The notes: generated from the letters alone by a model not told the origin. DNA of 64,000 nt from Methylohalobius sp964654415 (GCA_964654415.1 CAZZIP010000011.1:1-64000); one strand, 5' to 3'; shown: positions 18,071-26,090, numbered from the stretch's first letter. Program-made: numbers and translations.

Positions 18071-20131
18071 ATGACCCAAAATCGCTATCTGAACTTGGAA
18101 CTCAGCCTGCTCGCCTTCCACCGCCGAGTGCTGGCCATGGCCGAGGACGAAACCCTGCCGCTGCTGGAACGGCTAAAGTTTTTGTGCATTTCCAGCGCCA
18201 ATCTGGATGAGTTCTTCGAGGTCCGGGTGGCGGCGCTGAAGAAGAAGATCTGCCTCGGCGTTGCCCGAACCGGCGTGGATCAGGCCGATACCCAAGAGCT
18301 CCTCAAAATTCTCAGGGGGAAGGTACGCGCCATGGTCGAGGCCCAGTACCGCCTGCTCAACGAGGATTTGATCCCGGCGCTGACCCAAAAAGGCATCCGG
18401 TTTCTGCGCCGTGCCCATTGGAACGACGACCAGCGTGCTTGGCTGAGCGACTACATGCAGTCGCAGGTGCTGGCGACGGTCACCCCGCTGAGCATCGATC
18501 CGGCCCATCCTTTTCCCCGGATCGCCAACAAGAATCTGCATTTCATCGTCTGCCTACACGGCAAGGATGCCTTTGGCCACCGCCACCGCTACGCGCTGGT
18601 GCCGATCCCCCGCTCCCTGCCCAGGCTGGTGCGGCTGCCGCCGGAGATGGCAGATACTGGGGTTGCTTTCGTGTTTTTGTCCTCGGTGATCCACGCCTTC
18701 GTCGGCGAGTTGTTTCCGGGATTAAGCGTGGAGGGATGTTACCAGTTCCGGGTGACGCGTGACACCGAGCTTTATATCGATGAGGAGGAAGTCGAGGACT
18801 TAAAACGCGAACTGCAAGGCCGTCTAGCCCAACAGCGCCGTTTCGGCCAGGCGGTGCGGCTAGAAGTGGCCGACAACTGCCCGCAGGAGGTGGCAGACTA
18901 TCTGACCCTCCATCTGGGAGTGGGGCCGGAAGATGTGTACCGGGTCAACGGTCCGGTCAACCTGCACCGCCTGGCCTCGGTTTACACCGAGGTCGATCGC
19001 CGGGATCTCAAATATCCGCCGTTCAAGCCAGTCACTCCCAAGCGTCTTTCCAATCAGGCGGACTATTTTGCCGTATTGCGACGCGGGGAGGTCCTGCTCC
19101 ATCATCCTTACGACGCCTTCGCGCCGGTGGTGGAGATACTCCGGCAGGCAGCCGAAGATCCCAAGGTCCTGGCGATCCGCCAGACCCTGTACCGGACCGC
19201 ATCGCGCTCAGAGATCGCCGACGCGCTGGTGCAGGCAGCGCTCAACGGCAAGGAGGTGAGCGCGGTGATCGAGCTGCGCGCGCGCTTCGATGAGGCCGAC
19301 AACATCCGCTTGGCCGAGCGCCTGTACGAAGCAGGAGTGCACGTGGTGTACGGCGTGGTCGGCTATAAGACCCACGCTAAGATGCTCTTGATCGTGCGCC
19401 AGGAAAAACAAGGCGTGCGCCGCTACGTGCACCTGAGCACCGGCAACTACCACGAGGTCACCTCGGAATACTACACCGACCTCGGCCTACTTAGCGCCGA
19501 CCCAGAGTTGGGGGAAGACGTGCAGCGCCTGTTCCATCAGCTTACCGGGCTGGGCCACGCCTTCAAGCTCGGCAAACTGGTCCAGGCCCCGTTCGACCTG
19601 GAGCGGTTTTTTCTGGATAAGATCCAGCGTGAAGCCGAACTGGCCAGACAGGGAAAGCGCGGGCGCATCATCGCCCGGATGAATGGCCTCGAAGACCCCG
19701 AGATCATCGAGGCACTGTATGCCGCTTCCCAGGCAGGGGTAAGGATCGACCTAATCGTCCGCGGGATTTGTTGCCTGCGCCCAGGGGTGCCGGGAATGTC
19801 GGACAACATCCGGGTGCGTTCGGTACTGGGCCGGTTTTTGGAGCACAGCCGGGTCTATTACTTCGGCAACGACGGCCGGCCGGAAGTCTATGCCGCAAGC
19901 GCCGATTGGCTCGTCCGCAACCTCCACCGGCGGGTGGAAGTGGCTTTCCCGATCCAGTCGCGCTGCCTCAAACGCCAGGCAATCCGGGAGACGCTCGGCT
20001 ACTATCTCAAAGATACCGCCGGCAGTTGGGAGCTTCAGCCCGATGGCAGTTACCGCAGGCTTTCTCCCTCCCACACTTGTCCGTTTTCGGCCCAGGCCCG
20101 CCTGCTGGCCGACCGTGGCCAGGAAGGATAG
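18071..20131 (+). CDS. ppk: polyphosphate kinase 1
   Basis: This 686-residue Ppk1 reversibly transfers the gamma-phosphate of ATP to growing polyphosphate. The N-terminal signature NLELSLLAFHRRVL matches the family start and supports the ATG at 18071 over upstream codons that encode unrelated residues. Both catalytic histidine regions are present: YKTHAKMLLI and EHSRVYYFGND, along with the phosphate-binding HHPYDAF and VRGICCLRPG. It is the last clearly core gene before the accessory region to its right. It shares an intergenic region with the coiled-coil gene at 17207. Confidence 0.94.
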   Translation: MTQNRYLNLELSLLAFHRRVLAMAEDETLPLLERLKFLCISSANLDEFFEVRVAALKKKICLGVARTGVDQADTQELLKILRGKVRAMVEAQYRLLNEDLIPALTQKGIRFLRRAHWNDDQRAWLSDYMQSQVLATVTPLSIDPAHPFPRIANKNLHFIVCLHGKDAFGHRHRYALVPIPRSLPRLVRLPPEMADTGVAFVFLSSVIHAFVGELFPGLSVEGCYQFRVTRDTELYIDEEEVEDLKRELQGRLAQQRRFGQAVRLEVADNCPQEVADYLTLHLGVGPEDVYRVNGPVNLHRLASVYTEVDRRDLKYPPFKPVTPKRLSNQADYFAVLRRGEVLLHHPYDAFAPVVEILRQAAEDPKVLAIRQTLYRTASRSEIADALVQAALNGKEVSAVIELRARFDEADNIRLAERLYEAGVHVVYGVVGYKTHAKMLLIVRQEKQGVRRYVHLSTGNYHEVTSEYYTDLGLLSADPELGEDVQRLFHQLTGLGHAFKLGKLVQAPFDLERFFLDKIQREAELARQGKRGRIIARMNGLEDPEIIEALYAASQAGVRIDLIVRGICCLRPGVPGMSDNIRVRSVLGRFLEHSRVYYFGNDGRPEVYAASADWLVRNLHRRVEVAFPIQSRCLKRQAIRETLGYYLKDTAGSWELQPDGSYRRLSPSHTCPFSAQARLLADRGQEG

Positions 20132-20439
20132 CTCAGCTCAAGCCGCCTATCTTCCCGTCCACGCTCACGATCGGGCTGGCTAGGTTATTCCAGCAGGCCG
20201 ATCACAGCTCCGCGGCATACGATCTCTGGGTCACCGCACCAATCGTAGGTGCAGCGGCAATTCTCTAATAGGCTCACGATCCGCTCGGCACACACAAACG
20301 GCGGCTTTAGCCACGGCTTCCAACTGCAGCAGCTCATGCGCAAACCGTCCATCCCGCGGTCCACACCAACTGTGAAGGCCAATGGCGAAGCCTGCGCGGA
20401 CAAGCAATGTGTGTTGGGGTTCACGTTGTTCACCCCAAC
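20132..20439. other. gene-poor start of accessory region
   Basis: Between ppk1 and the attC-like site there is no gene I trust. A minus-strand frame (20185-20433, 82 codons) is open but has no recognised family and no good ribosome-binding site. At 20131-20170 the minus strand ends in a frame reading VSVDGKIGGLS-stop. This resembles the C-terminus of the ApbE protein at 35726 (VSTTGEIGGSI-stop), with a 19-base run differing at one position (agNccgcctatct-type core). Confidence 0.35.
20413..20439. repeat. 27-bp perfect-armed inverted repeat
   Basis: GTTGGGGT at 20413-20420 pairs with ACCCCAAC at 20432-20439, leaving an 11-nt loop. It lies directly after the stop of the 36-codon ORF that follows the attC-like site, so it could act as a terminator-like or recombination-related hairpin. 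No T-run follows on either strand. Confidence 0.4.
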
Positions 20440-20550
20440 CTACGCGGGCTTGACCAGGTGCGACGGCAGGATCGTCGTGAAGTACCCGACGGTCGTGACT
20501 CCCGCCGCGAGGATAAGGATAGCAGCGCCAAGCTTCAGTACGACGTTCAT
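20440..20550 (-). CDS. 36-residue hydrophobic peptide ORF starting inside attC-like site
   Basis: The ATG at 20550 falls inside the GCGTTATG core of the attC-like site. The product is a short peptide with a single hydrophobic segment (KLGAAILILAAGVTTVGYF), which looks like a membrane peptide or signal sequence. An ORF beginning right at a recombination core site is the usual organisation of an integron gene cassette. Expression is unproven, and the ORF is too short to assign to a family. Confidence 0.35.
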   Translation of the reverse strand: MNVVLKLGAAILILAAGVTTVGYFTTILPSHLVKPA

Positions 20551-20610
20551 AACGCCCAGTAGCCCAGCCAACCGGCGGCAAAGCCGTCCGGGTTGAGCGC
20601 ATTGTTAGGG
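20548..20610 (-). repeat. attC-like (integron cassette recombination) site
   Basis: Read on the minus strand, the element starts with CCCTAACAATGCGCTC and ends with GGGCGTTATG. These resemble the R'' (TAAC) and R' (GTTA) cores of attC. Between them is an imperfect hairpin: CAACC-C-GG-A-CGGC pairs with GCCG-CC-GGTTG around a TTT loop, leaving one C and one A unpaired on one strand only, as in the extrahelical bases of attC. The flanking purine/pyrimidine positions fit the consensus only partly. It follows the DUF6151/GFA-like gene by 10 bp. No integrase gene is in the window. Confidence 0.5.
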
Positions 20611-20619
20611 GCAATGCCC

Positions 20620-21210
20620 CTATTGGAGTAATGCCCACCGTTCCGTCTCATTCAATATGTGGGGAGCGACTATCGGGGTAACGCCGTCCTCGGCAAAGAA
20701 CGGAGACGGCTTGGATTTCTTGAGCAGTTTGCCCTTCAGGATAAACGGCATCATGGTTACAAAAGCCTTCAGGTTGAATTTTTCGGGTGTGCCTGCGGGC
20801 GGAGTTCCCTTTGCGTAGCGACCCATTATGCGGCTGCGAACCGGCCCTAGCGTTTGATCGAGTTGATGGGAATCTCTGGCCGTATACACGCAGCGCAGGA
20901 AACCCGCCCACGGTTCCTTGGGACGGGTATTGACGATGGGCGTATTGCAACATGAGGTGTAAAAGCGAAATGTTCCGTGAGGTGACAGCCGCAAACATCT
21001 CAAATGCTCCAGTCCGCTGAGAATTTCAACGTCCGCGGGATATGCAGGAATGACTTCCGTACCACCGTTGGCGTCGAGCAGATCGTCCCGCTTGAGGTAA
21101 TGCAAATAAGATTGGCAATCATCGCAATAACAAACCAAGCGCCCCGGCGTGTTGTCGGGAAAGGCTTTGAGCTTGGCGCGGAATCTTCCACATTCACACT
21201 GTATGTCCAT
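20620..21210 (-). CDS. DUF6151 / GFA-like zinc-binding protein
   Basis: The 196-residue protein has Cys pairs arranged as in GFA-type (glutathione-dependent formaldehyde-activating-like) domains: QCECGRF near the N-terminus, CYCDDCQ, and SCCNTP. These presumably bind zinc. The overall pattern fits the DUF6151 relatives of GFA, whose substrate is unknown. The ATG at 21210 is preceded by GGGAGAG and lies inside the 3' end of the 56-codon ORF at 21194, so translation is probably coupled. It is the last gene of the S8 peptidase operon and is followed directly by an attC-like site. Confidence 0.75.
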   Translation of the reverse strand: MDIQCECGRFRAKLKAFPDNTPGRLVCYCDDCQSYLHYLKRDDLLDANGGTEVIPAYPADVEILSGLEHLRCLRLSPHGTFRFYTSCCNTPIVNTRPKEPWAGFLRCVYTARDSHQLDQTLGPVRSRIMGRYAKGTPPAGTPEKFNLKAFVTMMPFILKGKLLKKSKPSPFFAEDGVTPIVAPHILNETERWALLQ

Positions 21211-21364
21211 GTCGGAAGCTCTCCCAGGCGTCACAGGTTGGGCAAGGCACCTCTTGAGTTGGCGGTGTCCCTTCGACACCCTCCCCCTGGGCGGGGATGA
21301 TCGCAGCGACATCGCGCCTTGTCTCCTCCTGGCTTGGTGATTGTTCGTTCGGTGCTTGTTCCAT
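21194..21364 (-). CDS. 56-residue peptide with C-terminal PCPTC motif
   Basis: This small ORF has a very strong ribosome-binding site (AAGGAGGAG, about 6 nt before the ATG at 21364). The first 38 residues are hydrophilic and rich in Glu, Gln, Pro and Ser, like a leader. The end carries P40-C41-P42-T43-C44 followed by DAWESFRHGHTV. Its 3' end overlaps the start of the DUF6151 gene by 17 nt. The gene order (S8 peptidase, 66-residue CGGC protein, this peptide) would suit a precursor cleaved by the peptidase. A small metal-binding or thiol protein is an equally open possibility. I recognise no family. Confidence 0.55.
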   Translation of the reverse strand: MEQAPNEQSPSQEETRRDVAAIIPAQGEGVEGTPPTQEVPCPTCDAWESFRHGHTV

Positions 21365-21400
21365 GGTTCTCCTCCTTCAAAATGGATTTTTGGACTTGGA

Positions 21401-21601
21401 TTATTTGGCGCGTCTGCCGGTGAAGACGAACCAGCGGTTGAGCGCGGCAGCCCGGCGTTCGCAGCCGCCACAGGGCTTGATCCCTACATATCTCGTCACT
21501 CGCTTGATGACGTCGCCAAGCCCGATCTCCTCATCGGCGATGAACCCAGGCAGGCGCATACGGTAGGGCTGGGGTTCGTTTTGGGTCTTTTCCTCAGGCA
21601 T
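21401..21601 (-). CDS. 66-residue conserved-looking small protein with CGGC motif
   Basis: This short protein has a hydrophilic start, then LPGFIADEEIGLGDVIKRVT (17-36) and GIKPCGGCERRAAALNRW (40-57), with two Cys in a CxxC arrangement (44 and 47). The ATG at 21601 lies 4 nt after the S8 peptidase stop, and an AGGAGG site overlaps that stop codon, so the two are co-translated. The even composition and motif-like blocks indicate a genuine protein. CxxC plus the basic RRA..LNRW segment suggests metal or thiol chemistry, or a peptide-recognition role. The function is unknown. Confidence 0.7.
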   Translation of the reverse strand: MPEEKTQNEPQPYRMRLPGFIADEEIGLGDVIKRVTRYVGIKPCGGCERRAAALNRWFVFTGRRAK

Positions 21602-21605
21602 GGTC

Positions 21606-22466
21606 TTACCTCCTCATCGTTTGATACGCCGCCCAGGCATCGAGCAGCGGGGGAACGACTGTTGTCCGCCGGGGGACATGCGCTTGGGTTGCGGCAAATT
21701 TCACCTGAGCCGCAGTGGCGTTGGGAAATTCCGACCACAAGAGCGCAATCGCCCCCGTCACGAACGGCGCAGCAGCGCTCGTTCCCCCCAAGGTCAGCGG
21801 CTTACCCTCAGCGCCCAGGCTGGTGATCCCATCGCCAGGTGCGCCCAGTCCCCGCCGGCCAATGGAATTTCCCAGATTCGAGTGATTCATAGGCTTGCCG
21901 TGCAGGTCATACGCCACTACCGGGATGACCCACGGGTGGCGGGTGATGGCGGTGCTGCCCACGGTTCCCTGATTGCCCGCCGCCGCGATCACGATTGCCC
22001 CGCGCCTGGCGGCCTGGTCCAGCGCTTCTTCCAATGCGCGTTCGTTTTTTAAGGAGGGTTGGGCGAGGGCGGCGCTGACGTTGAGCACATGGGCGCCGGC
22101 GTCGATGCAGTCGAGGATGGAATCTGCAAGTTCTTCAGGCTTTGCACTGGGCATGTCTCCGTTTGCCGGGGTCGTTTCGGCGAAAATAGGGCGAACGAGC
22201 AGGGTGCAGTTGGGACAGATTGCCGGCGCCGGGGAACCGCGCCTGGCGGACAGGATGCCGGCCACGAAGGTGCCGTGCTGACAGGCGGCGCTGTCGATTC
22301 GAGCACAAGCGCTACTTGGCTTGCCTGGTATCTCGCGGATATGTTCGACGACAAGATCGGGGTGATCCCTGGCGACAGGACCGTCGATCAATCCGATGGC
22401 AATCTCAGGCCTGCCGCTGGTAAGCTGCATCAGCGGCGTGAGCTTGATCAAATCCAGAAAGCCCAT
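21606..22466 (-). CDS. cytoplasmic S8 (subtilisin-like) peptidase, PatA/PatG-protease-like
   Basis: This 286-residue subtilase has all catalytic residues: Asp28 in LIDGPV, His64 in QHGTFVAG, oxyanion Asn165 in AAGNQG, and Ser230 in GGTSAAAPF. It has neither signal peptide nor propeptide and starts almost directly with the catalytic core (EIAIGLIDGPVARDHPDL). This is how the protease domains that mature cyanobactin-type peptides begin. It should therefore act inside the cell. I prefer the ATG at 22466; one exists at 22478. It leads a four-gene operon with two very small proteins and a DUF6151 protein. A decayed copy of this gene lies at about 35.34-35.63 kb. Confidence 0.85.
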   Translation of the reverse strand: MGFLDLIKLTPLMQLTSGRPEIAIGLIDGPVARDHPDLVVEHIREIPGKPSSACARIDSAACQHGTFVAGILSARRGSPAPAICPNCTLLVRPIFAETTPANGDMPSAKPEELADSILDCIDAGAHVLNVSAALAQPSLKNERALEEALDQAARRGAIVIAAAGNQGTVGSTAITRHPWVIPVVAYDLHGKPMNHSNLGNSIGRRGLGAPGDGITSLGAEGKPLTLGGTSAAAPFVTGAIALLWSEFPNATAAQVKFAATQAHVPRRTTVVPPLLDAWAAYQTMRR

Positions 22467-22851
22467 GCAACCTCCCATCCTTCGGCGAGGGGTTTTGCCC
22501 CCTATTTTCGATGGGGGATATTGAGCAACGTATATCCGTTAGCGCATGATGTCAACGAAAAACTCCGTCTGGTAGTCCGTTTCAGAAAAACATTCTGTCA
22601 TTTCAAACTCAGTGAGAAATCTTGCTCCGGCTGGGCGGATTCAGATTTCTCCCGTTGGTCGAAATGACAGGCAGTCTATTCATGAAACCAGCCCAGGCGG
22701 GACGGGGTTTGGAACCCCTGTTCCAGCCGTTTGAACGTGCCGAATCCGCTTGCGCAACATTTCTCGAAGCGATGGATCGTCAGAAGGACATCTTTGCCTA
22801 TTCCCTGCAGGCGACCCTCAAGTGCTGGAAGCGGACGAGATAAAGGTGGAT
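22467..22851. other. gene-poor stretch upstream of the S8 peptidase operon
   Basis: This stretch contains the likely promoter region of the minus-strand S8 operon and the 76-bp palindromic repeat at 22595. It also holds a 53-codon plus-strand ORF (22682-22843) with no recognised family and no convincing ribosome-binding site. I do not call that ORF a gene. Confidence 0.4.
22595..22670. repeat. 76-bp imperfect palindromic repeat (MITE-like)
   Basis: The left arm starts CTGTCATTTC and ends GAGAAATCT. The right arm starts AGATTTCTC and ends GAAATGACAG, so the outer 10 bp are perfectly inverted and the inner 8-9 bp match as well. About 27 bp of GC-rich sequence lies between. Small palindromes with a TGTCATTTC/GAAATGACA terminus are frequent dispersed elements in bacterial genomes. 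A single matching arm (TGTCATTTCGAG) also appears near 50251. Confidence 0.55.
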
Positions 22852-23217
22852 TCACAAGCGGACGGCGATTGCGTAGCGCCTGGCGACACGAAAGAGGGCA
22901 GGGCGCTCAAGCATCGCGTTGAGCCGAAACGCACGGTCGTGCATCAAAATGAAGTACCCATCGCTTACTGCATAGACGCATTGGCAGCATCTGCGAACGC
23001 TTGTTCGTTTTTTCAAGACGATTGAGCGAATCATCCTTAGAAAAACGACCAAACTGACCACGATGGCCTTGCGCAAAGTCTCCAAGTCATATTCGCCGTG
23101 ACTGCCACCGTGTCCATCTGATTCGCTCGAGAGTGCTGCGATGCAAATATACGGGGCATCCATCGCGGTCATGGGCATGATGGGCTCGCCGTTCATCTCC
23201 TCAGCGGTAGCCATCAA
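22852..23217 (-). CDS. uncertain 121-codon ORF downstream of the copper ATPase
   Basis: The frame begins at ATGATGGC, overlapping the ATPase stop codon by 4 nt as in coupled operons. It has a Met-rich start (EEMNGEPIMPMTAM), a His/Gly stretch (DGHGGSHGEYD) that could bind copper, and one hydrophobic helix (KAIVVSLVVFLRMI). The second half (RRCC onward) looks less protein-like and may be out of frame after a mutation. I do not recognise a family, so this may be a small or truncated copper-related protein. Confidence 0.3.
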   Translation of the reverse strand: MMATAEEMNGEPIMPMTAMDAPYICIAALSSESDGHGGSHGEYDLETLRKAIVVSLVVFLRMIRSIVLKKRTSVRRCCQCVYAVSDGYFILMHDRAFRLNAMLERPALFRVARRYAIAVRL

Positions 23218-25370
23218 CCGGCAGATACTGCCGCTGATAGGCGCTCGCCGCGCAGCAGTTGAGCATTGATGGCGACAATGACCGTGCTAAGCGACATGAA
23301 AAGTGCCCCGATGGCTGGGGAGAGAAGGATGCCCCAGGGAGCCAGGACGCCTGCCGCCAGCGGCAGTGCAATGATGTTGTAGCCCGCCGCCCACCACAGG
23401 TTTTGGACCATCTTGCGGTAACTGGCGCGGCTCAGGGCGATGACCTTGACTACATCCAGCGGGTTGCTCTTGACCAGGACCACTCCGGCCGATTCGATGG
23501 CTACGTCCGTGCCGCCGCCGATGGCAATGCCGACATCGGCTCTGGTCAGGGCGGGGGCGTCGTTCACGCCGTCACCGACCACAGCAACTCGTTTGCCCTG
23601 CGCCTGCAGGTCGGCTACTTTCTGGACTTTGTGCTCAGGCAGCATTTCGGCGAAGACGCGATCAATGCCCAATTCGGCCGCGACGGCCTGGGCCACCTCA
23701 CGGCTGTCACCGGTCAGCATCGCGACCTCAACGCCCATCTCGTGGAGTCGACGGATGGCTTCTTTGCTTTCGGGGCGCACGACGTCGGCCACGGCGAAGG
23801 CGGCTACCACCTGCCCATCGGCCACCAAATAGACTACCGACTGCGCCTTCTTCCCCGCGGCCTGAGCAAAGGCGTTGAGGTACGCAGGCGGACGCAAGTC
23901 CAGCATCTCCAGCAAGCGCGGGCCGCCCACATAAACCGGCTTGCCATCCAAGGAGGCTTGCACGCCGCGCCCTTTCAAGGCGGTGAATTCGCTCACGGAA
24001 GGCAGCTTGAGCCCCCGGTCCTGCGCTGCTCGGCGAATGGCTTGGGCGATGAGATGCTCCGAGTCGCCTTCGATGGCGGCAGCCAGGGCTAATGCGCTGT
24101 CCTCATTCCAGCCCTCAGCCACCGCCATGCCCACCACCCCGAATTTGCCTTCGGTCAGCGTCCCGGTCTTATCAAAGACCACCACGTCGATATCGCGAGC
24201 GGCTTCCAACGCCAGTCGGTCACGCACCAGGATGCCGTTCTTGGCTCCCAGCGCCGTGGTGATGGCAACCACCAGCGGCACGGCCAGCCCGAGCGCGTGC
24301 GGGCAAGCGATGACCAGCACGGTGACGACGCGCTTGAGGACTTCGACGTTGAAGCCGACGGCGACGACCCACCCGACGGCAGCCAGAGCGGCTACGGCCA
24401 GGGCGATGTAAAACAGCCAGCCGGCGGCCCGGTCGGCGAGCACCTGGGTGGGAGACTTGGACTGTTGGGCTTGTTCCACGAGGCGCATGATGCCTGCCAG
24501 GGCAGTCTGATCGCCGGTGGCGGTGACGCGGATGCGCAGACTGCCATCGCCATTGATGGTGCCGGCGATGACTTTGGCGCCGGGTTGCTTACGGACCGGG
24601 CGGGATTCGCCGCTGATCATCGCCTCGTTGACACTGGACTCGCCCTCGACCACTTCGCCATCGGCCGGTATGCTTGCGCCCGGACGTACCAGCACGAGGT
24701 CCCCAGTGCGCAAAGCAGAGGTGGACACGGTCTCCGCGCGGCCGTCGGGCAAGAGGCGCTCGGCGGTATCGGGCATGAGTTTGGCCAGTTCGTTCAGCGC
24801 GCCGGAGGCCTGACGCACCGAACGCATTTCTAGCCAGTGACCGAGGAGCATCACGTCAATCAGGGTGACCAGTTCCCAAAAGAACCCTTCCCCCAACTTG
24901 GCAAGTTGCGCCAAAAGGCTGTAGACAAAGGCAATGGAGATCGCCAGCGAGATGAGGGTCATCATGCCAGGCCTGCGATGGCGCAGCTCGGGAACGGCCA
25001 TTTGGAGGAAGGGTACGCCGCCGTAGCCGAAGATGGCCAGCGAGAATAGGAAAGGAAACCACTCGCTGCCGGGGAAGGTCGGCGCTCTGAAGCCCAACCA
25101 ACGTTGAAGCACGGGACTGAAGATCAGCACCGGTATGCTGAGCACCAGGCAGATCCAGAAGCGAGTGCGGAACATCTGCTCATGTCCAGTGTGATCGACG
25201 TGGCTTTTGCCGCGCCCGGCGTGAGCGGCGTGCCGGACGGGCGGTTCGGGCATGGCATGGGCAGAGTGGCCTTCTGGAGCGCCCGCTGCAAGGTGCATGC
25301 GCTCATGCGGTATTGGGTGAGCCATGTGGGCATCGTGTTGATCTTTATGTTCGGTTTGAGATTGGTTCAT
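23214..25370 (-). CDS. copB: copper-exporting P1B-type ATPase, CopB-like
   Basis: This 718-residue heavy-metal pump has a His/Met-rich cytoplasmic N-terminus (about 1-65, many HxxxH and HAxH patterns) instead of a CxxC metal domain. The transmembrane metal site is CPH (356-358) rather than CPC. The phosphorylation motif DKTGT is at 400-404, with TGES, the nucleotide-binding HP-containing region and GDGVNDAP in order. CPH and a His-rich N-terminus define the CopB/P1B-3 group, linked to Cu2+ or Cu+ export. It lies in the accessory region with no recognisable regulator beside it, so control is unclear. Confidence 0.88.
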   Translation of the reverse strand: MNQSQTEHKDQHDAHMAHPIPHERMHLAAGAPEGHSAHAMPEPPVRHAAHAGRGKSHVDHTGHEQMFRTRFWICLVLSIPVLIFSPVLQRWLGFRAPTFPGSEWFPFLFSLAIFGYGGVPFLQMAVPELRHRRPGMMTLISLAISIAFVYSLLAQLAKLGEGFFWELVTLIDVMLLGHWLEMRSVRQASGALNELAKLMPDTAERLLPDGRAETVSTSALRTGDLVLVRPGASIPADGEVVEGESSVNEAMISGESRPVRKQPGAKVIAGTINGDGSLRIRVTATGDQTALAGIMRLVEQAQQSKSPTQVLADRAAGWLFYIALAVAALAAVGWVVAVGFNVEVLKRVVTVLVIACPHALGLAVPLVVAITTALGAKNGILVRDRLALEAARDIDVVVFDKTGTLTEGKFGVVGMAVAEGWNEDSALALAAAIEGDSEHLIAQAIRRAAQDRGLKLPSVSEFTALKGRGVQASLDGKPVYVGGPRLLEMLDLRPPAYLNAFAQAAGKKAQSVVYLVADGQVVAAFAVADVVRPESKEAIRRLHEMGVEVAMLTGDSREVAQAVAAELGIDRVFAEMLPEHKVQKVADLQAQGKRVAVVGDGVNDAPALTRADVGIAIGGGTDVAIESAGVVLVKSNPLDVVKVIALSRASYRKMVQNLWWAAGYNIIALPLAAGVLAPWGILLSPAIGALFMSLSTVIVAINAQLLRGERLSAAVSAG

Positions 25371-25724
25371 CCCTTTCCTTAACCCGTGCTACACGTAAAG
25401 TCGACCTCAAAGCGAAGCCGAATTTAGAAACGAGCGATATTTCACGTGATTCCTTACGTCAATTTTGGCATCTAATTTCGTTGGGCGAAATAATCATCGG
25501 CTCGCGATTCGTCAGTTGGTAGCCATGAATATCTATCACTCCCGCCGGACTGGAGATGGCCTTGGGATACCTGTCTCTCGAATAAAACCGTCGGCGTCAT
25601 CGGCTGGCGGGAAGCCCGCCGTTCAAGCGCCGCGCTTGTTGGATCGGATGAGGGAGAAACTACGTACCCGTCACTCCAGCATCCGCACCGAGCAGGCGTA
25701 GGTTGATTGGATTAAACGCTTGGC
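25371..25724. other. intergenic stretch with tandem hairpins
   Basis: No gene is supported. Two small perfect hairpins stand in tandem: GGCGGG-AAG-CCCGCC at 25606-25620 and CAAGCG-CCG-CGCTTG at 25624-25638. The first part holds the upstream region of the minus-strand copper ATPase, where no operator motif is convincing. Confidence 0.4.
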
Positions 25725-25842
25725 GCCTCGGGCCGATGAGATGAATGGCTCAAAAAGCCCCTAATTTTAGTCCTAAGACTCGCCTGCTTGACGTCCTACA
25801 GGTTCAGCAGTGCTTCCTACAGGAAAAAGTGCATTCAAAATT
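25725..25842 (+). repeat. 118-bp direct repeat, copy 1 (possible duplicated upstream region)
   Basis: This stretch begins GCCTCGGGCC and includes CTAAGACTCGCCTGCTTGAC followed by CAGGTTCAGCAGT. It is repeated, with scattered changes and a 4-bp indel, at 26727-26843. Copy 1 ends about 40 bp before the remnant of a coiled-coil stress gene. Copy 2 ends right before the DUF5752-treT operon. That suggests the repeat is an upstream regulatory segment. The TTGAC element is the only promoter-like feature; a -10 box is not clear. Confidence 0.6.
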
Positions 25843-25881
25843 TCTTCTATATCTTCCTATACCTGTTATGAGCCAAACAAC

Positions 25882-26014
25882 GTGCCGCCGCTGAAAAGAT
25901 GAAAGAGTTGGAGGAAGCCAGCGGCGATGTGTGGGGACGGTCAAAGAGACCGCGGATAAGGTCTGGGAAGACCTTAAAACCGGCCTAGCCAGTGCCATTT
26001 CCAAATTTAAGTAA
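25882..26014 (+). pseudogene. remnant of a small coiled-coil stress protein (sll1863-like)
   Basis: Two frames joined by a one-base shift near 25935 give a continuous C-terminus: AAAEKMKELEEASGDVWG, then VKETADKVWEDLKTGLASAI ending SKFK and TAA at 26014. The pattern (charged coiled coil, W-E-D-L-K near the end) matches the tail of small cytoplasmic coiled-coil proteins often found with stress genes. The N-terminal part is missing or unrecognisable. I read it as a decayed gene. Confidence 0.5.
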
Positions 26015-26090
26015 GCCAAAAGCGGTAACTCGCCAGTACAAGTTAGTTATGGTATTCGTCGATCGTATCTTTGATTTTAGGAGAAAGGCA

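Noticed and set aside
20185..20433. 82-codon minus-strand ORF next to ppk1
   Set aside because: No ribosome-binding site, no recognised family, and the region looks like repeat/attC flank; kept only as a note.
22682..22843. 53-codon plus-strand ORF between S8 operon and copper ATPase
   Set aside because: No convincing start signals or homology pattern.
25606..25638. Two tandem hairpins as a terminator
   Set aside because: Neither is followed by a T-run and no gene ends immediately before them.
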